Source of the DNA: Cladochytrium replicatum | Taxonomy: Eukaryota; Chytridiomycota; Chytridiomycetes; Cladochytriales; Cladochytriaceae | DNA: 64,000 nt | NCBI GenBank assembly: GCA_025526935.1 | Contig: JAHLKD010000033.1 | Location: 1 to 64,000 of the forward strand | Direction: 5' to 3' | In this document: positions 9,320-20,726 of the stretch, piece after piece | Layout of the letters: each line of letters starts with the position of its first letter | Position numbering within the stretch: the first letter of the stretch is position 1 | Program-made: the position numbers and the translations under genes | Notes under the pieces: generated by a model | The model's input: the letters and a program-made list of their open reading frames with translations, nothing else | What the model was told of the DNA's origin: nothing | The model's database searches: none

Positions 9320-11701
9320 AATACCACATCAAAATCCTCGCCAAAATTATGCACCTTTACAATATCCTCACTAACATCACTTTTTGAATCTAGGGAATCA
9401 TTTTTGAACGGTTCTTCAGCACTCAATTGATGCAACCAGTCATGACGGCACATCAACACATTTATTGTTCTTGGAGCAAGGCGGTTGCGAGTTGCAGGTA
9501 CCAAATCAACCCCGGCTGAAAACTTTCGTTCGACTGGAGCGCTTGTTGCTGGTATTCCTAAATAGTCCATTGCCATCTGGCTTAGGGCTGGAAAGTTCAC
9601 ACTTCCAACGGTCTTCCACCAGTCCATAATATTGATTGGCTTCCCATCAGAATCAATACCGCGGCGTACCTGATCGCCAAGATAGCGATCCAGCTCATCT
9701 TTTTCCTCAGGAATCTCTTCTTGCCAGATGAAAACGGATCTAATGGCTCTCAAGCGTTCAGCGTCCGTTTTTTTCTGTCTATCACCAGAAGCTCCGCTCG
9801 AATCGTGTCGCCGTTCTGGCGTGTTTCCAAAAACATCGGCACCACTGTTCTTGATTTTCTGTGACTTATACGATTCCTCCGCACTAGGGTGACCTGATCC
9901 CTTCCTACATCTTTCTCCCAAGCCTTTGAAAATCGATAATATTGATCCTTAAAACGAGGATCGAGTACCGTAGCAACTGCTAAACACGGGCTCTTAGCGA
10001 TTGAGTAATATATTCTCAGCTTATCTAGTGCATTTCGAAATGCTTTGGTGAAAGTTTCATCTAATTCTGCATCCTCTAGGTCCTCCAGTTGATCGATAAG
10101 ATCGTTGTAAAATGGAATAACAAGCGGAAGTGTTGGATATCTAGACCCCTCGATTGCCTTTGATATAACCTCGAAAACACTCAAACCATCCCGGATCTTC
10201 TGTAGGACCTCCCATTGCTTTGGATTTATTGACCAATCTTTCAAAGAATCTTCAATCCAGCATATTTTGTCCATTGCCTCTTGTAGCTGTATGGCTCGTT
10301 TGACCATATAGAACGTGCTATTCCAGCGAGTTGTCACATCGATAATTGGTAATAGAGGAACCAGTTTCACAAATCGGCACGAATCAATAAATGAGCTTCG
10401 TCGTTTTGGGGAAGACCGGATTCCTCTGACTAGCCGTCGAAGAAGGTTTATGACATTAACGCCGGAGTTATCGTCATTTGTGACTGTGTCCCCTGCGGGC
10501 GCGAATGTATCGATAAAATCCTTTGCTGCAAGATTGATAATGTGTGCCATACACCGCATGTGTTGAGTTTCTGCAGACCACGCAATATCCCTATCTTCCA
10601 AGAGCGTCTCCAGCTTAGCACTCATGGTAAAGTTGTTTGAACCGTTGTCGGTTGTAATGCACAATAAGCGTTCACCCGATAGCATGCCAAATTCATCCAG
10701 ACACTTGACAAGCTGACTAGCCATGGCGACGCCTTCATGCTTCCCAACTATCGGAATCATCTGCAGCAGCAAGTCCTGCGGCTCCCATTCTTTCGTGATG
10801 AAGTGGGCAGTAATTCCAAGAAAAGAAATCTGGTTCTTCGATGTCCAACAGTCAGCTGTTATTGATACTTTTGAAGGCGAACCAACAATCAGACCTTTAA
10901 TGAGCTCCTTCTGCCTATCGTAAAGATCCATCTCCTTTTGCCTTCACTGCTTTTGCCGTCTTTGGTGTATAGTTTGGCTGAAAAGTCTTCAGCATGCTGA
11001 CAAAGAACTCGTTCTCCACAACAGTAAAAGCCTGATTGTCTGCAGCAATCCAGTCCAAAATCGACCGCCACGCTACGTCTGGATTGAACACAAAGTTTTG
11101 CTCCTTCTCCTGCGAGCCGAAATTCAATGTCTGTTGTCCCTTGGAGACGATGTCCAACAGTCCAAGCGACCAGGCAATACTTCCATGGTGGTTTTTCAGA
11201 TGCCGGAGGAAGTTTTTTGTTGATCCCGTCTTATCGACCTTCTGGCTCCACTTGCATTTCGCAACCAAACATGTTCTCAGACCATTATCAACCTTATAGT
11301 CATCCTTCGCTATGCCGCCTTCTACAGTCCGACATGCTATCAACATCTGCGTCTGATGAAAGCATTGATGGTTGAACTGATCCAGCTGCAGGCTCCTGTC
11401 GCACTGAAGAGTCAGCAAAACTAACGTCGGCAGGAAGCTCTGGTGCATGCTGAGAAGCCAGGCCCAACTCGCTGGAGTCATTGGAAGAAGATGTGGAGCT
11501 CGGCTCTCGAGCGCTGTTGTTGCCACCGTGTCCTGATACACGTCTGCGTTTGTCCTGCATGATGTTCCCCTCGCTGGATGCCTCTGAAATTTGGGGGGCT
11601 GGCAGACTTCGCTTCCGTGTGTCAAGCGGATGACTGCCCACCAGTCTTTGGCTTGCGTCAGACGCTGCCTTACGCTTTGGTTTAACAAAGGCGGCGTCCA
11701 T
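9320..11701 (-). pseudogene. hAT-family transposase, frameshifted and 3'-truncated
   Basis: The likely start is MDAAFVKPKRK at 11701. A BED-type zinc finger follows (CLVAKCKW ... FLRHLKNHH, near 11190-11260), then the RNase H-like catalytic core with SITADCWTSKNQISFLGITA near 10850. The classic hAT C-terminal dimerisation block includes YLGIPATSAPVERKFSAG and RNRLAPRTINVLMC near 9440-9560. The reading frame breaks at about 11330, about 10925 and about 9880. The C-terminus is replaced at 9319 by the Copia LTR after the codons GEDFDVVF. The enzyme would cut and paste elements with inverted termini, but this copy is dead. The termini and dyad array to its right are taken as parts of the same element. 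Confidence 0.88.
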
Positions 11702-11738
11702 TTTTGCTGTGGTGTGGCTGGAACGTTACCGACTCTAA

Positions 11739-12215
11739 TGTCCAGGTGCACAGAAAGCACAGCTCTCGAGGTCTGTCGTGGTAGAAATTGTTTGTTACAG
11801 AACTTCCGTTGTGACTTCTTGGAAAGTGTCCGGGTGGACAGAATCGTATTGCTAGTAACATTGATAGAGGTTAGTTGTACTGGGTAGAGATAACTGAAGT
11901 ACGTCAATGAGTTGAGAAAGTGTCCGGGTGGACAGAATCCTATTGCTAGTAACATTGATAGAGAGGTTAGCTGTATTGGGTAGAGATAACTGAAGTACGT
12001 CAATGAGTTGAGAGTGTCCGGGTGGACAGAATCTTATTGCTAGTAACATTGATAGAGGTTAGTTGTACTGGGTAGAGATAACTGAAGTACGTCAATGAGT
12101 TGAGAAAGTGTCCGGGTGGACAGAAAATACATGCCTCGATGTCTGTTGTGATGCAAAATTGTTTGATACATACAAAACTTATATTGCGTCTTCTTGGAAA
12201 GTGTCCGCGTGGACA
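11739..12215. repeat. Tandem array of TGTCC-N4-GGACA dyads, 94-bp period
   Basis: The motif TGTCCGGGTGGACA begins at 11827, 11921, 12015 and 12109, and TGTCCGCGTGGACA begins at 12202. Spacings are therefore 94, 94, 94 and 93 bp. A degenerate copy (TGTCCAGGTGCACA) lies at 11739, just ahead of the transposase ATG. The first three intervals are near-identical repeats containing GAATC.TATTGCTAGTAACA. The last interval is a different sequence but keeps the spacing. The five-base arms are exact inverted complements, so the site suits a dimeric DNA-binding protein. It sits between the transposase gene and its terminus, where hAT transposases bind subterminal repeats. Confidence 0.8.
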
Positions 12216-12424
12216 GAAAGAACAATAGCTTTGTTTTAGATTCTCTATCACATCAGGTTTTACTCAGGTCTGACTTTTGACCCGAGAAGGGTTTTCCTAC
12301 TGGACCCGATACCCGACCCGGATCCGACCCGAAAATTTTCCATGAAAACCCGGCACTCAGGTCAGGTACATTTAGTCAATGGACCCGGACCCGACCCGAA
12401 AGACCCTAAAACCCGCCGATCCTA
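12216..12424. repeat. hAT-like element terminus A (outer end at 12424)
   Basis: The segment is full of GGGTCGGGT-type blocks (plus strand CCGACCCGGATCCGACCC and related). It ends ACCCGCCGATCCTA, or TAGGATCGGCGGG when read inward. The same roughly 220 bp segment occurs inverted at 15390 and direct at 21846-22054. It abuts the dyad array of the hAT transposase, so it is interpreted as that element's right terminus. The other terminus has been lost to the Copia insertion. Confidence 0.7.
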
Positions 12425-12425
12425 A

Positions 12426-14393
12426 ATGCAAACACAACCAGACATGACAACAAAACCAATTGCTTTTTACAGCAAGGCCTGTGATCCAACAGAGATGAAG
12501 CTGTGGGCTACGGAGCTCAAAGTTTGGGGATTAATTACGGGACTGGAAAGTGCTGAAAGAGCCGGCTTCCTGTATGGGGATTTCCCTTTCTCAATTGTTG
12601 TAGATCATGAAGCTTTGCTGTGGTTGAAGAATTACCAAGGTTCCAACAGAAAATATGCACGAATGTGTTTGAAATTTATGGAATACGCAGATCGCGCTGT
12701 AATTGAGCATAGGCTAGGCTACCTGCACGTTGTCACGGTTGCCTCGTACTGAGGACTCTTGGTCAGTAACACGTTCAGCTTTGTATGCAATGGATGGTTT
12801 CATTGCTGTATCTAGTTGGATGCTACATTGCAGTCAAAACTCCAAGCGGGAGACTTATCAGACGAGTGTGGGAACTGTAGGACCCCATACCCTGATAGAA
12901 TTGTTACAGAATGAACTGCAAAAAACTCAATATGAACCAGCACAGCGTTATCTAGCAATTATAGAAAAAACAATGGAGATTTGAAGCAGTGCAGTGAGCA
13001 AGAGCGAGTCTTTGCCACCTCTTGGGAATTTATAGATAATATTCTGTATCATAATGCTGGAGGTTGGAAGGTATTTGTACCAACTGAGGTTGCCGAAGCA
13101 ACTATCCTCCAGGATAGACATGAAAGAGGTGGTCATTTTTCTGCTGAAAAAATGTTTGCTGCATTAGCTACAGTCTTCTGGTTTCCAAAGATGCTGCATA
13201 AGATGGGTCAAAGGTTGCCAGGTATGTCAAGATCATGCCCGAGCACCCCCTCATTCAACTTTCCTCCGGAATATTGCAGCCATAACTGGTCGTTGGGCTC
13301 ATTCATCTTTAGACAATGCAGGTCCATTCTGTGGTTGTCATCGATTGATTGGCATTCTTGTTGTAGTCTGCTGCTTCTCTTCACGATGTCATCACAAGTG
13401 TAACATCAACCCAACATCCGAAGAAGTTGGCAATTTGATATACGAGAGATATTATCCACTCCATGGTTTACCAGAGAGATTCACATCAGATAGAGGATCT
13501 GCCTTTGTTAGTGGGATGACGCAGACAGTCCTGAAGCGATTGGGAATCGAGCAGCATTCTACTACAGCTCATCATCCACAGGCTAATCCATATGCAGAGA
13601 GCACAGTGAAATTGGCAGTTGCAGTTCTATCCAAATTAGCTATGCAGTGTACGATGGGGATGACTGTGGGTTAGCATGGGAGCGTTACCTTCTGATCATT
13701 GAGTTTGCAATCAATTCACAAGTTCGAGCCAGTAATGAACCTTTGGGAGTTACCAGATTTGAACAGGATTTGGGATATAATCCCACTGGTCCAGGAGCCC
13801 TTATCGATTCGTCAGAACATCGTGCCCTACGGTCAGCTGATGCAGAAAGACTAGTCGATCGATTGAGGGAATTGCAAATCCAGTGCACTACACTTTATTC
13901 AGAATATCAGGAGTATTATAAAAGAGCTCAGGACACTAAGAGGCCAATTCCAATATTCAAAGTTGGAGACGATGTTATGCTCACCACCAAGCATATGAAG
14001 TTCTATCAACGGAAACTATCGGAATCTTGGGTTGGTCCATTTGTCGTTGAGGAAGTGGGCAAGTATGACACCTACCGTCTTGCACTTCCCAAAAAGTTTT
14101 CTCGTGTCAATCCTTGGTTTCATGTTTCAATGTTGAAGAAGCATGAACCTCCTGCTCCCCGGCAGCAAGGTCGAGATAGGCCAGAACCGGAGCTCGAAGA
14201 AGATGGTGAATGGTATGAAGTCGAACGAATAGTGGCTCACCGGAAACATCGCGGGAAACTCCAGTTTCGTGTGCGTTGGTTAGGCTATCCGCCCTCTGAT
14301 GACTCCTGGGAACCTGCTGACGAACTAGAAGAACATTCAGCTGACACTGTTGCAGAGTACAAGGAGCGTGCAGGTGTTTTCATTCTTTTTTGA
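12426..14393 (+). pseudogene. Ty3/Gypsy chromovirus pol 3' half, frameshifted
   Basis: The frames read in order: RNase H (KPIAFYSKACDPTEMKLWAT and later SIVVDHEALLWLKNY), the integrase zinc region (HERGGHFSAEKMFAALATVFWF), and the integrase core (YPLHGLPERFTSDRGSAFVS and the TAHHPQANPYAESTVK block). A GPY-like C-terminal region and a chromodomain follow (EWYEVERIVAHRKHRGKLQF then RVRWLGYPPSDDSWEPADEL). The frame breaks at about 12750, 12980, 13350 and 13660. Gag, protease and reverse transcriptase are missing to the left, where the hAT terminus begins. Chromodomains target integration to modified chromatin. This copy is inactive. Confidence 0.9.
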
Positions 14394-14449
14394 GTTTATC
14401 TGATGACATGAGCTTTGGTGACCCAAAAGCTCATCTTCGAGGGGGCACC

Positions 14450-14880
14450 TGTTAAATTCTGTGTATCCTTGGAGGGCTTACCGATTGTTTTGTGCAATAG
14501 GCTTTTTCTCTTGGGCTTGAGAAGTTTTTATGCTATTGCTCGATTTATGTTTTGGGCAGTCATGCTGTTTATTTTCTTTATTGTTATTGTTGAATATTCT
14601 TCTGTGTGGGAATATTTATTGCGGTGTGAGGGTGGCCGGTTCCTTGAGACAGTGGAACAAACCAAACACTCACACACCACAGGTATAAATAAAGGAGACA
14701 GTGGAACAAACCAAACACTCACACACCACAGTCTTCCTGGTTAGCAATCCCAGCCTTGATTTGTATTAGCCACAGAGTGCTTGTGTGCAACAAGGGAATT
14801 TGCTTTATCATCACCCCATATTCAACTGGGCCAAGAGACGGAACCTGGAGCTGTTGTGCTAGCTAAAGTACAGCTAAACA
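14450..14880 (+). repeat. Gypsy 3' LTR
   Basis: After the purine tract GAGGGGGCACC the sequence starts TGTTAAATTC and ends GCTAAACA, a TGTT/AACA pair 431 bp apart. Inside, a 34-bp block beginning GACAGTGGAACAAACC occurs twice, at about 14647 and 14697. A TATA box (TATAAATAAA at 14684-14693) lies between the copies. This looks like a duplicated promoter region. No second LTR is in the window. Confidence 0.7.
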
Positions 14881-15389
14881 CGCCCTACCGCTGCCAGGAG
14901 AAGCCCTTGGTTTTTAACAGATTGTTTGCAGTCTTACTGTTGGCATTTCCTTTATGTGAGGAAGCATGTTTCTCAATCAAATATTTGAGTTGTTTACACT
15001 CTGCAGAAGAATGAGAAGAGTTGGGATGTAAAACACAAACCTCATGAGCAGCATGAGCTTTCGGTAGTCTTTTGGTCTTTGCTCGCATGGCTTTGCCTTT
15101 GATTTGAGGTGAATCTGAAGGAGTGTAATCGCGAGTTACATCCATTTGAATGATTTCTCTCATCTCAGCAAGTAAGTTCTGCATTGTTCTCAGGTAATGG
15201 TGTTCTGATTGTATCTTCTGACCAGAATCATCCTCATCATCAAGTAGATCAGGTTCATACTTTGTGAAAGTGTCCATTGAGATGTCTCTGAGTAAAATCG
15301 AAAAGGATTGTAGATTGATATCAGGTTCACTGATCTTTGAGCAAACTCGAGTGAGAAGTTCGTGAATAACAGCTTCAGCTGGTTGGGTA
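14881..15389 (-). pseudogene. Older Copia Gag fragment
   Basis: The minus strand has a 130-codon frame (14885-15277) containing EVCVLHPNSSHSSAECKQLK. This parallels DICTLHPNSSHTNAQCRKQG of the intact Copia Gag. A preceding basic KAMRAKTKRLPKA stretch parallels its KAMKAKAKKAKA. Sequence identity is low, so it belongs to a diverged family, possibly the same as the relic at 1930-2200. It is cut at 14880 by the Gypsy LTR and at 15390 by the hAT-like terminus, with a frameshift near 15270. Confidence 0.65.
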
Positions 15390-15637
15390 AGGATCGGCGG
15401 GTTTTAGGGTCTTTCGGGTCGGGTCCGGGTCCATTGACTAAATGTACCCGACCCGAGTGCCGGGTTTTCATGGAAAATTTTCGGGTCGGATCCGGGTCGG
15501 GTATCGGGTCCAGTAGGAAAACCCTTCTCGGGTCAAAAGTCAGACCTGAGTAAAACCCGATGTGATAGAGAATCTAAAACGAAGCTATTGTTCTTTCTGT
15601 CCACGCGGACACTTTCCAAGAAGACGCAATATAAGTT
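15390..15637. repeat. hAT-like element terminus B (inverted, outer end at 15390)
   Basis: Reading rightward it starts AGGATCGGCGGGTTTTAGGG and continues collinear with the reverse complement of terminus A, nearly identical by eye. It includes one dyad TGTCCACGCGGACA at 15598-15611. It stops abruptly at about 15638, where Copia reverse-transcriptase sequence begins. Its outer end faces the outer end of terminus A across 2.97 kb. Confidence 0.75.
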
Positions 15638-18600
15638 TCGGACAGTGTTGGTGTGGTCTCATCAAAGATATATGATTTTGACATAGGTGTTTTGGTCGGT
15701 TTTATGTTGGTACCCCATAAATTCACTTCTTCGAGAATCTTCTTTACGTACAATGAATTGCTAAGGAAATATCCTTCCGTTGTCTGCAATAACTCCATTT
15801 TCAGAATCCATTTCGCCTTCGAAGTACTGCCTACTGTGAACGAAGTTTCCAAATCAGTCTGAAACCGATGATATGCGTTTGGATCTGTGGAAAAATGTAG
15901 TATATCATTGACATGAACGGTAGTGTGTTCGCGGGTATTGTTTGTTGGATTGTATCGCCAGAAATGACAGATGTCTGCAATATTCCTCACGAAACCAACA
16001 CTGAGATATTGTTTCCAAAGAGTTTTGTACCATTCTCGAGCTGCCTGGTGTAGACCGTACAGACTTTTGATAAGTCTGCAGACGATGGGTCAATTCCGGA
16101 AATCTACTCGTCCGAAACCATGAGGGAGTTCGACGTAGTTCTCTTCTTCCAGTATCGCATTGAGATATGCACCCTTGATATCAAACTGGAATATTATCAT
16201 GCCGACTAATGCTGCTAATGCAATTAGAAAACGGATCGTGGACGTTTTCGTAACTGGAGAATAGGTTTCATCGAAATCCAATCCTTCAATCTGTGAAAAT
16301 CCTCGTACGACCCAACATGCTTTGAATCGAGTAATATTGCCATGTTCGTCAAGCTTATATGTGAAAACCCCATTTGCCCGATAATAAATTCCGTCCATCA
16401 GGTAAAAACGTTTCGGCCCAAGTATTGTTGCCGACTAGTTGTGTGACTTCCTCCTTCATCGCCGCTAACCAGAATGGAGCCTCATCGGATCGTGATAAAG
16501 CCTCACGAAGAGTCTTTGGTGCAGTCCGTATATTTCCATTCGCAATTGGTTGTGTTGGATATGAGGAATCGGCTTTCAAGGTCCAATCGATATTAGGAAC
16601 GGATCGGGTAAACAAGGAATTTTGTTTCCTTTTGGCGTTCGACAAATTTGCACTTGCTTGACGTTTTCGTTTTCTTGCTGCATACGCTTCGTCGACATCT
16701 TCTCCAATGAATTGAAGATCACTTTCGAGTTGTGCATCATATTCCTCTACAGGAGATACAGAAGACAAATTCGGAGATTCTTCAGTAATGGATTGTGGAG
16801 TCGATAAATCAGCATTTGGATCGTAATCAGCATCGTCTGGGTCATCATCGTATAGTCCATGTAAATGTTCAACAACATGCATGTCAATGGCTTCTTCTAA
16901 GCGGTAATATATGGGGTCGTCGTTTATATCCTCATCGATTTCTTCGTCTGCAACGGTAGAAATTGGGAAATTGTCTGAGACAAACTCAACAGTCGTCTTG
17001 CACCCCCTGATCCCCGGTTGGTATTTGATCAACATCGAAATATGTCCCGGCCTTCAGTGGATATTGTACCGTAAGATCGTCGAGTAAGTGTCGGGTAGGA
17101 TTATAACCAACAAAAACTCCCTCGTGGAACGTAACATGGAAGTATTTGCCTATTGTGTTTGTCCGAAAATTGAGTGCTATGACGATCTTCAGGTCTTCAC
17201 CCTTGTATCCGAGAAACAGACCTAGTTCAGACTTGTCTCGGATTCTGCGCGCCAACCTTTGTTCGTGTGAGATCCACAAACTAACGAGTGTTCCAAAGGC
17301 GTGGATAGTTGCCAAATCTATCCGCTTGTCAAGGTAAGCACAGTACGGAATCGCATTCACAGCTGAATGGAAAGTAGCGTTCTTGACGACCGCAGCGTAT
17401 AGGATGGAGAGTTGCATGAATTGAAGTGTTCGTGGTAGTCCAGCTTGTAGCAGCATCGCGTCCGACATATACTTGATCGATTGTATATTCCGCTCTGATA
17501 GACCATCGAGTTCCTTTACTGACGGAGGAGCTGGGTGGACGTGGATGCAAGGAATCTTGGTATTGCACCATTGGATCAACCGTTTCGTAATCAATTCTCC
17601 TGAATCGGAACGTAGTTCAGCAACGTGTAATGGGTGATTGCGATTTTCCACATCAGCGATATGTCGAATCATACTATCCACCGCATCACTCTTTCGATTC
17701 AGGAAGTAGATTGTGATGAAACGAGGTTGTTCGTCGACAATGACCTGCCAATATCTCTTCTTCTGTCCGTCGTAGATTAAACGTACGACATCGGAAAACA
17801 GACGGAAAAGTTTCCTCGGAGCTCGACTTATTGTAGAATAAATCGGCTTCTGCTTCAGCTTCGTGCGACTACAGACCAAACAATTCTGCATAATTGATTT
17901 GTTGACAAGATTGAATGCATCCGGTTCAACCTTGGGCATTTTGATGTAGAGCTTCTCTGCCGTTCGAAAGATCGTCCGTAAGTGGATGTGACCAAACTGC
18001 TGGTGTAACTTTGCAAGTTCGTGTACTGTCACTGGCGATAAGTTGGTGCTCACTCCAACTGTATCTTGAGATGCTCGTTGACATTCATCATCGTTCGTTT
18101 GACGAATGCTGTTGTCTGACATTACATCGAGACCCATCGCGTGAGAAGATCGTACACCGGACGTAAAGTCCATCGACTGATCGAGACCTTCTGCGGATAC
18201 CGCTACTGCTTTAGCTCGTTGAGCAATCACATGCCGCGGTTGGTGAGTTCCGACGGTACTAACATCAGCATAGAGATAGTACAAATCTCTTTCCCGTCGC
18301 CCAATAATAACGTGTTCATCTGTATCACCATGCGTGAGGATAACCTTGTCTTTGGTGAAACTCACAATGTCCCCGGAGTCTCCAATGATACTACACACTG
18401 ATGCAAGTGTGTCTTCGAGATCAGGAACATAAAGTGCGTTGTGTATTATCTTAATTCGCCCATTGGGTAAAACTACAGATACATCTCCAAAACCACAAAC
18501 TGGAATTGTATGACTATCCGCTAGTTCCACCACGTCCTCGTCATTCGTATACGTCAGTGAACTAAAGGCATGACGATTAGGTGTCATCCAAACAGTTGCG

Positions 18601-20076
18601 CCTGTATCAAGCAAACCCACCCGATCCTTTGCTTGAACATGTACACGGACAACCTTCTGTGCCGAGTGTGCGTTCACTATCGAAAACATATTTCCGATGT
18701 ATGTGTCAGCATCTTCATCAACAGAAGTAGGTTGGGTAAGGTCAAAGATTACCTTCTTGGTCAACACCGGTTTGGCGGTAGACTCGTCCTCCGACGAATC
18801 ATCAGCCTGCATCGCCACGGCTGGCAATGAATGCACGAAAATCCGTGTCTAAACAAAGACTCTTTGCAGTGAGATAGCGTTTATACGCCGACTGCTTGTG
18901 TCCTCGTTTGCCACAGAAGTTGCATGTGAGATCTGTCTTCTTTGCAGAAGAAGATGTGGACGACCTGGAGTCCTGCGACTGCCTGGTCCGAGTGGAACTG
19001 CTACTCCCACCGCTACTGCCTGAGCCACCCGAGGCACCCTGCTTACGGCATTGAGCATTGGTGTGAGACGAGTTCGGATGCAAGGTACAAATATCCTCCG
19101 ACTTCGCAACCTTGGCTTTCGCTTTCAGCCTTCGCTTTCTTCGCCTTTGCCTTCATGGCCTTCTTTGTCCCATTAGGCCCACCGGCATCCATGGTGACGT
19201 TGAGTTGGACCAATTGGTTGAGGTCGGTCAAGATATTTGACACTGTTTCGAAGTAATGCGTTGGCTTTTGGTGGAATGGTCGCGGAGCATTCGGATTTGC
19301 AGCATCAATTGGATCTTGTATTAACGCCGGTTCCCATTCGGCATATGCAGAAGTGATCATTTTTCCGAGAAAAGGTACGAGGGTCCGTAGTTCAATTGTC
19401 TGCATCGTGATTTTTGCGACTAACCGGTTTAGTAGATCCTTGATTACGAGTTCGTCCGGTAAAGAGTTCAGTTTGAGTTCGAACAACTCAGTGAGGTCGG
19501 TCACAAACTGCTGAACGCTTTCTGCCGACTGACCGTTCGTACATTTCAGATCTACCAGCGGTTGCTCCCACATAGACGATTCGATTGGAGCTTGACCGCC
19601 AGCACTGAAATTCGGCGAAGTCCATCGACTTCGCCTTTTGCTGACGCATAAGCTCTGACTCGATTCATGTCGCGTTTTGGGAAACATTCGCATAGAATTC
19701 CAACTGCGACGTTATTGTCCGCTTGTTGTGCACAGTAATCTTGCATCTCAGCACGATATTGCGTACGTAAGCGACTGTTGTGTGTGACGATCGCCAAATG
19801 TTCACGTAGTTCTGCTTCCCATTGTGCTCGTGCTTCGTTAGCAGCTCCGCCAGCAGCTCCGGCGATGACTATCGGACGCTGTGGGCGATTTCCTTCCGCT
19901 TCGTAATTCGGACTCTCAGGAAGAGCCATTGGTTCTTGGAGAAGCATAGTGCCAGCGCCGCCACGTAAGTTTGCATAAGTCTGCACTTGTTCCATGTACA
20001 GATCGAAATCCTGCAGCGTTTTACCGGTGAATGGCTTCGGCCGCGAAGATGTGGCGTCATTCGATCCTGAACCCAT
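15638..20076 (-). pseudogene. Copia Gag-Pol pseudogene, five or more frameshifts
   Basis: The coding sequence is collinear with 3484-8667 from MGSGSNDATSS at 20076. Small length changes break the frame: one lost A near 19610, an extra base near 19130, an extra G near 18805, a 2-base loss near 16997 and an extra C near 16367. The reading frames also shift where 15638 truncates the element inside the DETTPTLS block. The HVDD box is changed to HVND (near 15905), which would abolish polymerase activity by itself. Confidence 0.92.
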
Positions 20077-20127
20077 CTTGTCGTTGTTGTCCAAAGAAAT
20101 GTGTTAAGCAACGATTCGTAACTATTG

Positions 20128-20726
20128 TGTTGAACAAAGCTGTGGTCTGGATCCTCAGGTTGTGTGTGTTGTTAATTCACGGGTTAATGTTGCTAAGAGA
20201 TGAATAAAGAAGATTGCGAGTCACAAGTGCTAGCGCAAGAGAACGCTCCTTGTGTGTATCGCCACAGGCTCCTTAAATAAGTGTACTGTCGTTTTGGCTT
20301 TTCCTTCCGGAAGATCTGGATCGCAGCGATAAGGTTTGACTCTTCTTCTCACAGGCGTAGCGAAGCATATTTATGCTAAGCTGTGCATGAGATCTAGCTC
20401 TCCTCAACAGGATTGTTCTCACACATGATTCCCACGAACGCGTTAATCATATGTAAACCTTTGCTGTGATCTGATCCGGGCTTCACTTCTACAAGTGGAT
20501 GATAGAAAAGTAATGACAGTTTACTATACCTATGGCTGCAATAAATATAACCCATGAAGATATAACCGGAGGTATCCAAACTCGTAATAGATCATCATCT
20601 ATATGCTTTAGTTCAATAGTTAGAAATGTTGCTCGGTGAAGAGTGACATTTCTGTGTATCAGGCGTTTGTGTTTTTGTACTATCAATGACTGGATTGGCC
20701 AAGTCCATCAATCGAAATACTTAACA
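20128..20726 (-). repeat. 5' LTR of the truncated Copia copy
   Basis: This 599 bp repeat starts TGTTGAACAAAG and ends TACTTAACA on the plus strand. It carries several substitutions relative to 8719-9319, for example GATATAACCGG for GAAATACCCGG and TGTGTATCAGG for TGTATATCGGG. The next five bases are CGTAC. Confidence 0.92.

Larger units (their letters stand above)
15638..20726 (-). mobile_element. 3'-truncated second copy of the Copia family
   Basis: The copy retains the 5' LTR, Gag, protease, integrase and most of reverse transcriptase, but ends at about 15638 before the RNase H region. The 3' LTR is missing. Its LTR differs from those of the intact element at a dozen or so visible positions, so it is older. 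It interrupts the frame at 20727-21285. Confidence 0.9.

Noticed and set aside
11739-12215. CRISPR array
   Set aside because: The units repeat almost over their full length, so there are no unique spacers of constant size. The host is a eukaryote, and the copies flank a transposon terminus.
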